A stretch of DNA of 64,000 bases from Marisa cornuarietis. Lineage: Eukaryota; Mollusca; Gastropoda; Architaenioglossa; Ampullariidae. The first letter of the stretch is position 1. The number at the start of each line of letters is the position of its first letter. The translations under genes were made by a program, and so were the position numbers. Below are positions 1 through 13,300 of the stretch, piece after piece. The notes under the pieces were generated by a model that was not told the DNA's origin, ran no database searches, and was given only the letters and a program-made list of their open reading frames with translations. The DNA is taken from positions 148,501 to 212,500 of the forward strand of contig SMMW01000080.1 in NCBI GenBank assembly GCA_004794655.1, given 5' to 3'.

Positions 1-272
1 TTTTAAAGAATGAAGATCTTATGATATCTGTTTAGACAAAACAATTTCATAAGCCAAAAGTTGAATATTTAATGTTGAGCATGTTCAGGGTACTTGTTTG
101 TTTAAAAAAAACACATATATAAAACAAAATTAGTAAAAATGAGATTTTTACACGTTGCATAGAACAGAGCTCTGCTTATCATGTCAATCAAGCTAGATTG
201 GGTAGAGGTATGTGGGTTTCACACATGGCAGTCTGTGACTAGCATTAAAGATTCATGCCTTTCATACCGTAG

Positions 273-3200
273 GTCAACCCAAGATGCCCTCCATTCTTAA
301 ACTGCAGCAGCTCATAGAAAATGCATGGAAGGAAGGCTTTGACCCTCATGGCTCAATGCAGCTTGAGGGAAGAGTGGTTAACACAAGGAAATGGATTGGG
401 ACAACAGAGATTGTGGCTGCTTTGTCATCATTGCATATTAAGTGAGTACACATGCAAGCTGAATGTTATCACTTCTCTGTGTGTGGGGGGATGGGGGAGA
501 GGGAAGAGAGCTCACACATTGCATGATTCGAGAGAGAGAGAGAGAGAGAACACACCTGTGTCTTTACACATACAGAGTTTTCTGCAACTTTGAAAAAAAA
601 TAATAAATAAATCTCTTCGAAAGTGCACAGGGTAAATTTACCTTAGATGTGTAGTATCATGGCATCAGTGGAATCTAAAAGGACAGGTGGAGTGTATACC
701 GGCAGTGCAACCTGTTATGTCAAAATGCCCAGCTCCAAATAAAGGTATTGATGTTTATTTTTATTTACTTTTTTTGTGTGAATGTCAAGTATACAATATC
801 GAGGTCTGGCCAGTTAGATTTGCTACTTGGTGCAAACTTTAAGGCACTTAAAGCAAAGCCCAACCCTAGTTTAAAGAGCACCACATGCCTCATTTTACTT
901 ATCTCTTTCCTCCAATCTAAACAGATTATGCCTTTAGTGCAGACCTAGAAATATTGGCATAGTCCTATGTGTTTCTGTTTATAATTTTATCTTTCAGAAT
1001 TGTATTTGGTGGGTTTCTTTTTGGGGAGTGGGGGTGGCATAAATCTGTGTCAGCCTATTTACCTGTAAAACTGAGTCCTTGTCAATTTTGTTTAAGCTCA
1101 GGATGGGAGATGCCTGGGTATCTTATGAGATGTAACATTTGTACCAGCGCTTTTCTTTTTTTTTTTTTTTTTTTTTTTTTTGCAGGTGCCAGGTCCTTGA
1201 TTTCAGTGCTCCTTCAGGCAAAGACAACACACATCCTGTTATGATAAACTGGGTCAGGGCCTATTTCAAAGACTCCAGTAACTTCAAACCACCATTGTAT
1301 CTGCAGCATCAAGGTCAGTGTCTCCTGACAAAGCAAACACTTTTTTACACGAGGCTGGCTTCTGAATTTATAAAGTATGACATACAAATCATCTTCGGTT
1401 AAAAAAAAAGAAACCAAATCATCTTCAGTTTAAAAGGAAATCAAATATAAAAAAAAACAAATCATCTTTATTAAAAAGAAAAAAACATGTAGTAGTCTCA
1501 ATGGGCCCAAATTGGAAAAGATATACATTAATGACAAATTGTAGGAATGAAAGATCATCATCATCATCATCAATCACTTAACAGGTACTAGCTGATCACT
1601 AGTTACTTGCTGGTAATAGTCGTCCGAGGGACCTGTTCGCCAAGGACCAGTTGGTCATTGGGGAACCTGAGCAGTGTTGAGCAGATCCCACATGGAATGA
1701 CCAGTCCACTCTTTTATGTTTGCCAACCAGTTGACCTCCTTTCACAGTGCCCTAAAGAACAGACTTAAAGTGTCATGTTGGGCGATGTGACCGAACTAGA
1801 TCAGCTTGTGTCATTTCATTATTGCGAAAATGGTTTCTTGACATCCCATGAGGGGGACAACAATGCCACATACAGCCTGGCCATTGCTGCTGTCACTTTT
1901 GTGATCCTAAGAACAGTCTAGATTGAATCTTTTTATATACAGCATTTGAATGATAGACCAGATTAGTTTATCAACCTAAGTATTTGTACCGAGATTCTCA
2001 ATCGGTTCATCATTGATGGTAACACTGTATTGTCATTCTTTTCCCACATTCAATTTTAAATAATTGTTTTTGCACCAAGGGACTAATTGGTCTGTATAAT
2101 AATAAATGTGTGATTTACATAGCCCACGATCATGCTCATGAAGGAGCATGCACTCAGCGCTTGAGACAAGGAATCATGGACAGCATACGAAAGACAGAAG
2201 GAGAAACAGCCATACAGACAAGTTGACATAGAACATAGACAAAGACAAACATAGAAGACGCAAAGGGAGATCAGGGAACAAACAGTAAGAATGGAGAGTA
2301 TCAAAAATCTCCAGAGAAAGACGAGCAGGTGGACTAGTCAGTAAATATAATCACAACTATAATCAAAAGACCAAAAAAAGTGAAAGAAACGGTAGAGAAT
2401 AGACTAGTTTTTTGTTGATTGGTGTAAAAAGTAATGCTTGTGGAACAGATGTTGCTATATGAGCTTTGTGTTCAGAAGCTGTATCATGAGAGGTGCACCC
2501 CACATAGGCAGAGTCATCAGAGAACTTCTGAAGATGACAGGAACTGTTTTCAGTCTATGGTCTAATGTGAATGAAAACGGTGATAGCGCAGCCCCAGGAA
2601 AATGTGGATGTGGGAATATATTTGCTGCTTGAGTCAGCGCAGCTAGCTTTGCATATGCATTCAATATTAGGAGATCCTAAAATCCTCCTTTTGTTAAGAT
2701 GTCTGCACCAGTATGTCACAAACGTACAAGGGATGTTCCACTTTCTTCGGACTTGGCAATAACATGAGTCCACATGGTCTATACTAGCTGAAAGTGGGTG
2801 AAATACTGAAGTCTGGGCGGAAGTGGAACATCACTCATATCAGTACTAAGCTTGTTTCTTGATGGATGTTTAGACTTGTTTTAATTGAGAGCCTTTGAAA
2901 ACATTTGTCACAAGGTCATAGTAGAACCATCATTGGAGTGGAAGAATTGCACAACGGCAGTGGTAACCTTTTGCTCTTTGACCCTGGAACACAAAGATCC
3001 CGAATGGAGCTTTTTCATGGCAAAATTGTCTATAACACCATGCAGACAATAAGGCGGGGACTTCATGCTTTCCGAGCTCCCCAGTACCAGATTGTGTCTG
3101 TGGTGGGTTTACTGAAGGATGCTGAATTTCAGGTTTGTGCCAATGTATTTGCTTGTTTGAATTCAATAATGTGTTTAATAGGTTCTGTATTTATTAAGTA

Positions 3201-3415
3201 TGTAGTAGAACAATTCCTTTTTTGTAACATCTTTATTTAGTATGGAGTTTCATAATGTGCTATAGAGAAGAGAGAGAGAGAATGTGTGTTTGCTGTTGAC
3301 TCACTACAAGACTGTTGAGAAATACTTTGCCCTCTGCTGGAGGTATGTGCTTGAATAGCTTTTGTTTTTTTTCTGGCAGGCTTACAAGATTATACGCTCT
3401 GAGAGACTTAGCTGA
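273..3415 (+). CDS. ZUP1: ZUP1 (ZUFSP) ubiquitin peptidase, C-terminal exons; 5' part outside window
   Basis: ZUP1 is a K63-linked-polyubiquitin-specific deubiquitinase of the nucleus and cytoplasm, linked to genome maintenance. Four coding exons are visible: 273-441, 1186-1313, 2915-3132 and 3380-3415. Phases agree at every junction and each has an AG acceptor and GT donor. The first exon reads PSILKLQQLIENAWKEGFDP, as in animal ZUP1. The second contains CQVLDF and ends in PPLYLQHQG. The third starts HSRTIIGVEE and holds LLLFDPG; the last reads AYKIIRSERLS then TGA. The family's catalytic His is at 2917-2919 and the Asp at 2980-2982, 21 residues apart, matching human His491 and Asp512. The exon carrying the catalytic Cys must lie left of the window, so this is only about 183 C-terminal residues. 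No frameshift or stop interrupts the visible part. It converges on the minus-strand PTN/MK gene. Confidence 0.93.
1555..2060. repeat. Unclassified repeat-like block inside a ZUP1 intron
   Basis: Within the ZUP1 intron, an ATC microsatellite run at 1556-1571 is followed by about 450 bases of higher-complexity sequence with no open frame. It looks like an old, decayed interspersed element, but no terminal repeats or family signature could be identified. This is a weak call. Confidence 0.2.
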
Positions 3416-6400
3416 TAAGGCTGTTTGGAACAGTGAACAGCATCATTATGAGAGTATGAACTATTTTGTAACTCTCTCTCACACACACACAGAGAGCCAT
3501 ATAAAGCACAGAGTATAATTAGTAATAATAATCAAATTTGTAGATTGTATTTTCCCATTTGGGGGCAAAGTCACTACCCTGTGTATGAAAGCATTAAGTG
3601 TAGTTGGCCATGAGATGCTAATATAATGTGGATTCTTTCTGTGAGGTTTGCCTGGGTAGTGCCTCATCTACAGGTAAGAGGCTTCAGTGTCCATCATCAT
3701 AGCAGCGTGTGAATAATTTCCCAGAAGCATGAATTACTGCTTTTTGTTTTCCTAACATAGTGGACTGTTACTAATAACTCTCATTCTGTGACACATGACA
3801 GTGCTTTGCTGTTGCTACCTGGAAAATTTAAAGTTCCTTTAGTTCTTTAGGGGTTTGGATTTTTAATTTATTTAATATAATTATATTTTTGTTTATGCAC
3901 ATTACAAAGCATTGAACTTTATCTTTTATCTTTAATTTTTATATTTTGTGAGTAGTTTAATTGCTTTCCCAAACATGTTTTCTGTTTTATAATAACTTTT
4001 CTTTCCTTAGTATTGCCTTAGATCTTTGCCGTAACATTGGAAAACATTCAATCATTATGCGCTGTGCTCCCAATAATTTAACTCAGAGAAACAGGCATAC
4101 TGTAAACAGATAAATAACTGTAAAAATAATGCTTACAACTTTCACTTTCCTTGTCTCTGTTAATCTGTGTTATTTCCAAAGATTTGATGGTGCTGCATAA
4201 AACTGCACTCTGGTTGTAACACTAAGATACACATGTAAAAAAGTGCTTATATCATGCAGCATCATGACCAAAGCAGGTAACACTCTGTGCTGACCAACAA
4301 TAATAGAGAAATATTAAAAGTACTAAGCAACAGTAATATGCTGACACCAAACACATTTAGCTACTGAGCCACAGGTTAAAGAGTAGGCAGGTAATGAAAG
4401 TTAAAGTGTAACATGAAGTTAAAGAATACTTATAACTAATAAGATACCATGTAGAACTGGATTGTATTGATGCAGAATAGTAAACTAATGAGTACAAAAT
4501 TTCAAGCATAATTTAATCATAATATTTTTGAAACAGATGTTTTCAGTGAGCGTTTGAATTCTGCCTTTGAATCAGAGTAACAAATGTGGTATGAGAGTTA
4601 CACGGTCTTATAAAAACAACTTCATTGTTCCTCACCATTTTGATGGTGTCTATCAATTAAAACTAAATATACTCAGAGGCATTTGCTTGGAAGATAATCC
4701 AAAAACTGCATCTTTTACTGATTCTCTATAACATGTTAACCTCCCTTGATGTAAGGGAAGGGTATTCAGACAACTTGAGAAATGACTGTTGTTCACTCAT
4801 TCTGTTACATGAAAATGCAATAACATTGAAGATTTTGATGTTTAAAATACTCGATTAATATTAGCTCAAAAACTATGGAGCGGCGAGAAAGAGGATTTGC
4901 ATGTGCATCAGCCCTTGAGCAGACAGTGTAGATAGCTCATTTTCACCAGGGAAATTTTCTAACCAAGGAGTTTTTAACCATGTGCACGATGTTCGTTCTT
5001 TTATGACCAACATCAATTCTTGTGCCTCGAATATCCTACTGATAAGCATGGTTCGTAAGGGTTGATGACATGATTTTGTTATTCTTGGTCATTTTGCCTG
5101 CAAGAGTATTCTCACAATATCTACATTTATACAACATTGGTGCAATCTTTGTGTGTGTGCATATGCATATATACACATACAAAAGAAAGATTTTTTTTAA
5201 GTATAACAATATATTTAAATATTATATCTTCTGTTGTGACTGGTTCTGTGTAGTCTGGAATTCTATAAAAAATCTTCATTTATTATTATTATTATTAATT
5301 CATGGCTGTAAATATTTAGCATACAAATCATTAATTGCTTAGAGAACAATTGCATGAAAACCTTATTGAACATATGTACACACTATGGTCAATGAGAAAT
5401 TTGAAATCTTGATAAAATGTTAGCAAGTATTCTCAATGGAAGAATTTTTTCAAGGGAACAGCTGGAGACATTTTTTTCTGTATCTTGGCTAATTCATGAA
5501 AGAAATGGTTGGAATTCAGTAAGAACACTAACAGGCAATGTGGAAATGTTAACAGCACTTCTCTGAGTGATTTTCGTAAAGCTTAAAGTTATTGTAGATG
5601 TTTTTATGCATTCTTTTGAAAAATAAAGGAGCATAAGAGAGATCTAACTCATAGCAAGAAAATTATTACACAGATTTGCCCTGGACATTATTGCACCGAG
5701 GGATACATTTTACACATACTGTACTTGCCAAACCTAGCTGTCCAAGATGTGCATCATAAATGACTTTGTATCGTTTTCTAATACCATGCTGCAGCAAAAT
5801 TGCATATTTTGTGAAAAAAAAGAAAAGTTTTTATATGAAGTTGCTTCCACTAGTTGCAAGAAGAGTTAAAATGCTGTCATTTGATTGTATAAAGCTTACA
5901 AGTAACCATTACTTCTGAAAAATATAGGTCAAATGTCTTATTTTATGTACAAAAATGCAAAACATCCCAAAACAAATTGAGCATTAATCAACTCCAAATG
6001 TCTCCTTACTTGTCGTGTACTATTAGTGAATGTAATTCTGGTAAAGATGACAGGGACATCTGAGGTTATGAAACACACAACACGTGTGCATTCCTGTCCC
6101 AGAAATTTGTTACAAATTGACCAGGCAATTTATAGTCCGTTCGTAAGGAAATAGCTGATGACACAGAGGAAAAATGACAATGACTTTGGGGAAGAAGCTA
6201 ACCTTGATGGTCAATTAAATGTAAGTCACCACCTGTCGTTACTGCATTTTCCATTAATGTCATGCAATGATGAGGAAAAGATCACTATCGCTGCAGATTT
6301 TTTTTAAACAATGGATTGCTGCATTTTCATTTCTTGGATATAATGGGCACCTTTTTTCATGCATTAAAATATGTTCAGATTCTTGGAGTATTTGTCCTTT

Positions 6401-6433
6401 GTGTGATATATCACTTCACATCTTTTTATAATA
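3416..6433 (+). other. ZUP1 3' UTR and downstream non-coding DNA
   Basis: No convincing coding exon is seen here. The stretch follows the ZUP1 stop codon and is AT-rich. Possible poly(A) signals occur, for example AATAAA at 5622-5627, so part of it is probably ZUP1 3' UTR. The end of the transcript cannot be fixed from sequence alone. Confidence 0.5.
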
Positions 6434-6534
6434 GAGTGAAACAGTGGTCCAACAGAATGGAAGAGAAGTGAGAGGTGGTGGCAAGGTTGTCACAGTACCT
6501 CCACCTCCACAGCCAAGAAGGCTAAAGGACTGAT
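6434..6534 (+). CDS. Possible alternative or orphan last coding exon
   Basis: After a TATAATAG acceptor, 32 codons stay open in phase 0 and end in TGATGA. The end of the peptide reads VTVPPPPQPRRLKD. The phase matches the phase-0 end of ZUP1 exon 2915-3132, so it could be an alternative ZUP1 last exon. It could equally be an unrelated exon or a chance open stretch. An AATAAA at 6936-6941 could serve as its poly(A) signal. No family is recognised. Confidence 0.25.
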
Positions 6535-8570
6535 GATAAGGATCTCTGCATGCATTCTTATAAAGCTAAGTAGCCTCAACCTCCACAAGTTGCAAAACAT
6601 GTTTTATTGCACAAATAGGTGTATAGCATAATAAAAGGAACTCTACCAGCTCACATTGTCTAATGCATTTCAAAACACCACAGTAACAGGAGGTTCTTAA
6701 TTTAAAACAGCAGGAGGTTGCATTAGTGGCTAAACTTTCCAAGACTGCATGATAATTATTGTGATTGATAAAAGATTCAATATGTCTAACACGCAGAGAT
6801 GTTCATATATAAAAAAACAGATTCTCTTGAAGAGTAGCAATCTGTTGGTCATGTCTGCTAAGTATTTACAAAGCTGCTTTTTAACTCTTCATGTTATTTA
6901 TGTATTAGTAATGCAATAGCACCTAGAGATGCATGAATAAATCAAATATAACCTGAAATATTTTTATGATCTTTTGCATGGCATGTTGTTTGACAAAGCA
7001 TTAAGAGAACTTATTTCTTTATGCACTGTAAAACAAATTAACTCTTTACAGTAACAGTCCAACAATCATGTCTACACAGAAAATGAACAAGAAACTGAAC
7101 TGTAAAATGTTTAAAGAAAATGCTGACATTATAAGACATTAGAGAATCTGCTCCAAAGAATGGCATAATTGAAGCATTTGCTGTAAAGGCAGCTATGGTT
7201 GAAAAATGCTGTCCTGGCTAAAGCAGTTATACAAAAAGCAAGACATGTAAAGCTCTCTGTGGTAGACATGACTTACACTGCTGTGTGTGCTGTGTAAAAA
7301 TCACCTGGATATAACACCATGACCTGCTGTGATCCTAAAGAGATTATTATCACATGATATACACACAGCTCTAGACAGGGGAACTGGGGTGGAGGCTAAG
7401 CATCTGTGAACAACAGTCAGGGCTGTCATACTCTCTTGCAGTTGTCTTTAGGAAAAGTGATTGCAGACAACATAGTGTTTGCTGGATGACAGAGACAGCA
7501 AAGTAACCTTAGTTTGCAGTGAGAAAGACTGCAATTGTACTAAATACTGCTGTGCTGGCAGATGTGGAGAATACAGGCATTCGTGTAACATAGGACTTCG
7601 GATAATCATCAAAAGTTTTGACTGCTGATTAGAAATACATGAAGCATGATTTTAAATCAAAGATCTGTATTAGTAAAACTAAAAAAATTGTATCACAGAG
7701 GTAAGCACATCTCTATGACCTTGATTTATGAGTACATGCCAAGTATTGGGACAGTTTAGATCATCATACTGCAACCAATAAAATCAATTCATTAAATCAA
7801 AATAAGCTGATAAGGTATCCAATCCATTGTCATGTGCTTAAAATTCAAGGAAGACAAAACTCAGATATTTGCAGGGCTTAAAATGGGGCTCCAAAGTTAT
7901 TTCCAACAGCACAAATGGACATGACAAAATATATCGTGATATTGTAAATGCACAAACTAGTGAATGCTCCCAGCTAATAGACAAGAGAGTAATAAGCAAA
8001 CTGAATGATAAAAATAATAGCAGCCATTTCTAACTGATTGCAAATGAGACCTAAATGATGATTTAACAGGGAGCAAGCATTTACTTGGAGCTACGTCATA
8101 AAGCAGAGGTAAGACGACCTCAGTCAGCTTTGGACCAAAGCTATTGTTGGGTCCTGTAATTACAAAATGGTGAAGAAGTAGATCAGCTGATCATCTGGAA
8201 GCTTATGGTTACTGAGGGCTTGCTAGAACTGTAGGTAGTGAGCAGAGATAACCTTTGGTTCATAACTCCAGCCCTTGATTATGTAGCCAATTTGGCACAT
8301 ACATTAAAAAAACAAACTATTATGAGCAGAATCAAGCAACAAAGTATATTTTCCATTTTGTAAGTAAATTAGTGAATTTTGCTGTTACCAGCATCTTAGT
8401 TATTAGTTAGATTTTACTAGAATGACGCTGTCAATTTTGGTTACATGTGAGGCTCATAGATAATTGGGTTTGATTATCCTGATGAAAAAAATATTAGAAA
8501 ATTGTAATAAGGTCAGGTACCATTACTATTGCATTGTCAAATGATAATTTGCTCTATGTGCTGTATTAAA
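6535..8570. other. Intergenic stretch between two convergent genes
   Basis: Two AT-rich kilobases lie between ZUP1 and the end of the minus-strand PTN/MK gene. No coding exon, RNA gene or clear transposon was recognised. The AATAAA at 6936-6941 is the only notable site. Confidence 0.5.
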
Positions 8571-8571
8571 A

Positions 8572-8577
8572 TTTATT
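8572..8577 (-). promoter_or_regulatory. Candidate poly(A) signal of the PTN/MK gene
   Basis: TTTATT on the plus strand is AATAAA on the minus strand. It is the first such hexamer noticed below the stop codon at 10224, which would give a 3' UTR of about 1.65 kb. The 8578-10223 interval has no coding potential and fits a long AT-rich 3' UTR. Confidence 0.4.
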
Positions 8578-10223
8578 TACAAAAAAATTCCACATTTCAC
8601 TGAAGTCCTAAACAAAAATATACAACTTAAAATCAACACTCAAAACAAACATATTTACAATAATCTAGCTTAAATCAAATCCATGAGCACCCGCACATTT
8701 CTTCACATTTCACGAAGGTAATGCTTCAGAGAAAACATTCGTCTGTTTAGAATACAGCTTTAAGTAGTCCTGAAAGAATACCATGTATAAAAAAAAAAGA
8801 AAGAAAAAAAAACCCAAAATAACAGAACCACACACACACACACACAAAGTGTGTTGAAATATTCTACACAGCTACCATACTGGAATATTTCGAGCACTCA
8901 ATTAATTCTTAGAGTCTTACAGCTTCTACTGTACAATCTAAAACTGGCCTCTTATGACCTTTACATAAGCACTCATTACGATACTGTCCTAAGGAACCAA
9001 TGTTGCTAAGCAATGTGATTAACTATGCTTCAATTACTATTGATGTGCTGAAAGTAGCTTAGATACGCAGAGAAAGGCCATCAAAGGTGATAATCAGCAA
9101 TGTCAATATATTATACAAAGAACAGTACAATTTATAATATTGGTAATGATGCAGAACCACACAGCTGTCTTGAGACAACAACAAAAAAACAAAAAACAAC
9201 TAAAAACAAAAAGAAAAGAAAAATAAAGATGGATTTTCTTGGATTCACACAAGGTATCTGAATAGTTTTTATAAGCATGTGTTTGTTCTATTTCCTATTT
9301 CCTTAGTTAACAAATTTGATGGAAGTTCCTTTCATTTTTCAGATATCAGATAACTACACACCCGAGGGAGTGTTTAAGTATACCTTTCACATTTTCTTCC
9401 ACAAAAAACAACAATCATTTAGTCTGGATTCCTATGATCACAAAATAAATCTTGCAGGTTGAAATGACTATAGAAAAATTCAATTAATGTCAGATGACAA
9501 GAGTAATCGATGAATTGATTCTATGATGTAATGTCAAACTGATGTATCTTATAAACAGTTCTTCTCACTCTCAATTTTACAGCACTCTCCTTCCCATTCC
9601 TTTCCTAAATCCTTGAATTAAAAAAAATACACAAGGATCCAAAAAATCTTTTACTTCTATCTGAATGAACATGTAAAATAACAATTTTACCAATGTAAAG
9701 ACACCATAAAAATATGTTCTTCTTTTGAAACAAACAGGGCATGTTTCACTCTACTATAAGACAAAAAAAAAGGCTAGTAAACAAATCTATTTTGATTAAG
9801 AAGAATTTTTGTTCAATCACAGCCTCCTGTGCATCATCCTATACAACAGTCATTTCTATCCTAAGCAGTCAACTTTGGCTGCCTTATTTAACGTTCCCTT
9901 TCTAAAATGGCTGATGACTAGTCATACTGGAAAAGTTCCATCATACATGACTGACTGCCAGTTTGTAACTACTGTTAAAAGATTAACTGTCATGCCTGTG
10001 TGGCCATCTGAAAGAGACCTTCTCTTTTATAGTTTGTTTATAACCCACCAACAGTTTTATAAAATCAATGAAACTGAGGGAGAAAAAGGGGCAACAAGTT
10101 CAGCAGTCAACAAGTACATTTATCTTCTGCCTTTACTATCTCCAGCCACATTTGTAAATACTTGTTTCACATGCACTAGATTGTCGTTAAGCCATGGGGT
10201 GGTCTTCATGTCACGAATAGAAC

Positions 10224-10354
10224 CTATGAGCATGGCTTGAATTTTACAGCCTTCCTTTCACATTCTACACCTCCTCCAATGACCTGGCGATGCTTCATCA
10301 TGACACCTTGCTGACATGGACCATAGTCCCCCCAAGGACCTAGGAAGCAGCTTT
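10224..10354 (-). CDS. PTN/MK domain 9 exon, last exon of the long form
   Basis: After a TGTGTTTCAG acceptor the exon reads SCFLGPWGDYGPCQQGVMMK and ends FKPCS then TAG. It keeps the four-cysteine spacing and the Trp but has lost the CKY start and most basic residues, so it is the most divergent module. The protein ends one residue after the final cysteine, with no basic tail, unlike domains 2 and 3. Confidence 0.8.
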
Positions 10355-13300
10355 CTGAAACACACATCATTAAGACTACTGTTCCACAAACTGGACAACC
10401 CTTAGGTTGCATTCATGATGCATAGAAAGAAGTGTGTGTGAAAATATTCACCCCAGAAGTTTTCTTCATATTAAAAATATTCATGTTTAAAATATTACAT
10501 CAAGTTAATTCGCGACATTTTTCCTCTCTTTTTCTCTCTCAAGGCCCTTACATTTATTGATTCATTGCAATATTTAGGAACATAAATCCAAAGCCAATAA
10601 ACAAAATAATGGGTTTTCAAGAAAACCACATCTAAAGAACAGAGTGCCAAAAATCTGCACTTCAGCGTTAGCTCCTTTTTGACAGCAACATCAGTTCATC
10701 ATGATTACTTGTGACATTCTTGACTTCAGTGATGGTAAGTTAATATGTCTTCAAACCACCACCTTACCTTCTCCATTAGGTTTGTGGCAGCGCCGTCTGA
10801 CCTGTATCTCTTTTTCACATTTTGTAGCATTTCCAGACACCAGGGTTTTGACCCGCATCCTTTCCTTTGTCTCAGAGTCACAATCACTCCATGGACCCGT
10901 ACTGTATTTGCATTCTACCCATCAGAAACGTCCATAATATTTCAAAGCATGTTTAAAATAGCCATTCTAATAAAGTTCAGACTTAAAGATTAACTCAAAA
11001 TCTGAAATGCATCATTTCAAACGGGTTTAACAGACAAGAAAATACTGTGTGAACAAGACATGAATTCATCTACATGCAGCTGTCAAAAGTAAACAAAAAC
11101 TGAAAAATTTGCAAAAATAACAATTTGTGCACTGAATCGATGCCATTTCCAAAGTGATGTTGCTGCATTTCATCTCATTATGTTGCTTATCACTCTGGGA
11201 AGCATTAGTGTGAATTATTCCTCAGTCTGCTCCTGGCACTGTTACTTGTACAAGTGATGTCCAAATCTGTTTCTTCGTTTTATACTATGATCTTTTTTCT
11301 ATTTTCCTTATTTATGTGCTATAGGTAAAGGCATTTTGCAAAACCAATCATCACCGCAATTCATTCATTCCACGTGCCATTTACCTGATTAACTCTACTG
11401 GCCGTGAGCTTGTATTAACCTGAGGTGACATAAGGTCACCAAGTGTATCTACTGTTGCTGGGAATGTGTGTGTGCGCACGCGTGTGTGCATGACAGAATT
11501 TCAACATGTATGTATTATCTCTTTTATATCATGTACATGTATGTATTACTGCTATGAGCACTATCTGGAATTGCCCTTGTGGATAAATAAAGTTGTATTG
11601 TATTTGAGAAATATGTAGGTAGACACGGAATTCACTATTTTACATGAATTTCAGCTTAAACAAGAGGTTTTGGTACATCATGGGCACAGACGGTGGGGCT
11701 TTACTGTACACAGATTTTTCAGTGTATCCCTTAAAGACTGAACATTCACCATCTGGTAGGAAAGAATAAATTTGATCTGGTGGAGGGATGTGTAAGGCTA
11801 GACGGAAGCAATCAGTGAAGAATGATCACTATGGTTGTCAGTACTCCATGTGCTTCTTACCTCCCTCTCTTTTTCAGGTTGAACCACTGTTTCCCATCAT
11901 GAGCTAGAAATCTAAGACACGATAGAAACAAATACTGCCATAAAATTTTTTTTATTTCTTGAAGGTGCGCTTAATATTTTCATTCTACTATATGCCTAAT
12001 AATACACACCATCTTTCTTGCCACATGATTTGGTGATGGTGCGTGATCGTTCACAGGTAGTTGGGTTTCCTCTCACAAGAATGTCTGTGCGTGTCTTTAT
12101 AAATGATGCATTGCATGGACTCCATTCACCTCTGGTAAAGTGGCATGCTGCATCCCACAAAAAGACAAAAGAAAACTCAGTCTTCTGAGAAACAAATGTA
12201 ACACAATAAATATGATGCCATTATTGTTTTCAAATAAATTGCTTTGCCCATCCTTCAGGATTTCTAGAGCTTAGGGATAGATGCATTGTGGCAACTGGTT
12301 TTCCATTCCTTCTACCAATGTATTTAATAATAATAATAAATGAAGATTTATTTTCACTGGACAATAATTTACAATAGATAATTTGTCAGACAAAAGTGTT
12401 CCTATATTACCCACGTTTACATCTTCGGATGAGCTGCTTTGTTAGCTGGCACAAGTCTGGATCACCCATTTTCAATGTCAGGATGCGTACCATGGTGTGG
12501 GTGCGGTTGTCACATTCGCCCCAGTCTGATGGTTTGTATCGGCACTCTGTATCCAAAAAGAATAACTTACATGCATTTTCCATACGATATGGTACTCTGC
12601 ACAAACTGTTTCAACAACTGACTGTGCAAAACTGTTTCATCAAATCTGTCTAAATCTGTGGATTTCTGAATCGTTTCTGCCTCCTAAAAAAAATATTCAC
12701 TTGCCACAGAAACTATTTGAATGCACTTTTCTAGGTTTTATTCTTTAGAAGCACAGCTTTTATCTCTCTAATTTTCCCAGTCTAACTTGAGATATTACCA
12801 CGTTTTTAACATGCTATGCCCAAAGAAACTTCTTCTACAATTATTAGATAATTTCATAGAAAAAATTAACATTCAGAATTCATTCTTTCAGCTGTGTCTC
12901 AACCAGCTGTGTCTCCAATCGGCCCCATTTAAGGACAATTGGGCTCTGGTGACAAACTAGTTGTTTGATCATTCTGGAAAAAAAATCTAAGCTTGCTTGC
13001 CTTTTCTGTCAGCCTTTCCTGTCAACCAGATTTTTAAAACCGGTGTTGCTGGCTGCTTGAGAGCCCATCTCCTGATCATAAAAATAACATATCTAGTGTT
13101 TGTTGAAAGAGCTATTTCCTATCCAAGCAAAGTCCTTTTCTAGATTCCTTTTCCTCATCTGTTAAAATAATTTAGTCATCACATGAAGGAGATACTTAGG
13201 TGATAGAAAGCCTTGTCACCTGATCACATGAATGGCATTGTAACATCCAGTGTTTATAGTCAAAAAGTGTGAACCATTACAGCAGGCTCACTGTTGACTT

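Noticed and set aside
9809..10240. Plus-strand open frame of 143 codons
   Set aside because: It covers the antisense of the PTN/MK 3' UTR and last exon, with no splice, start or family support.
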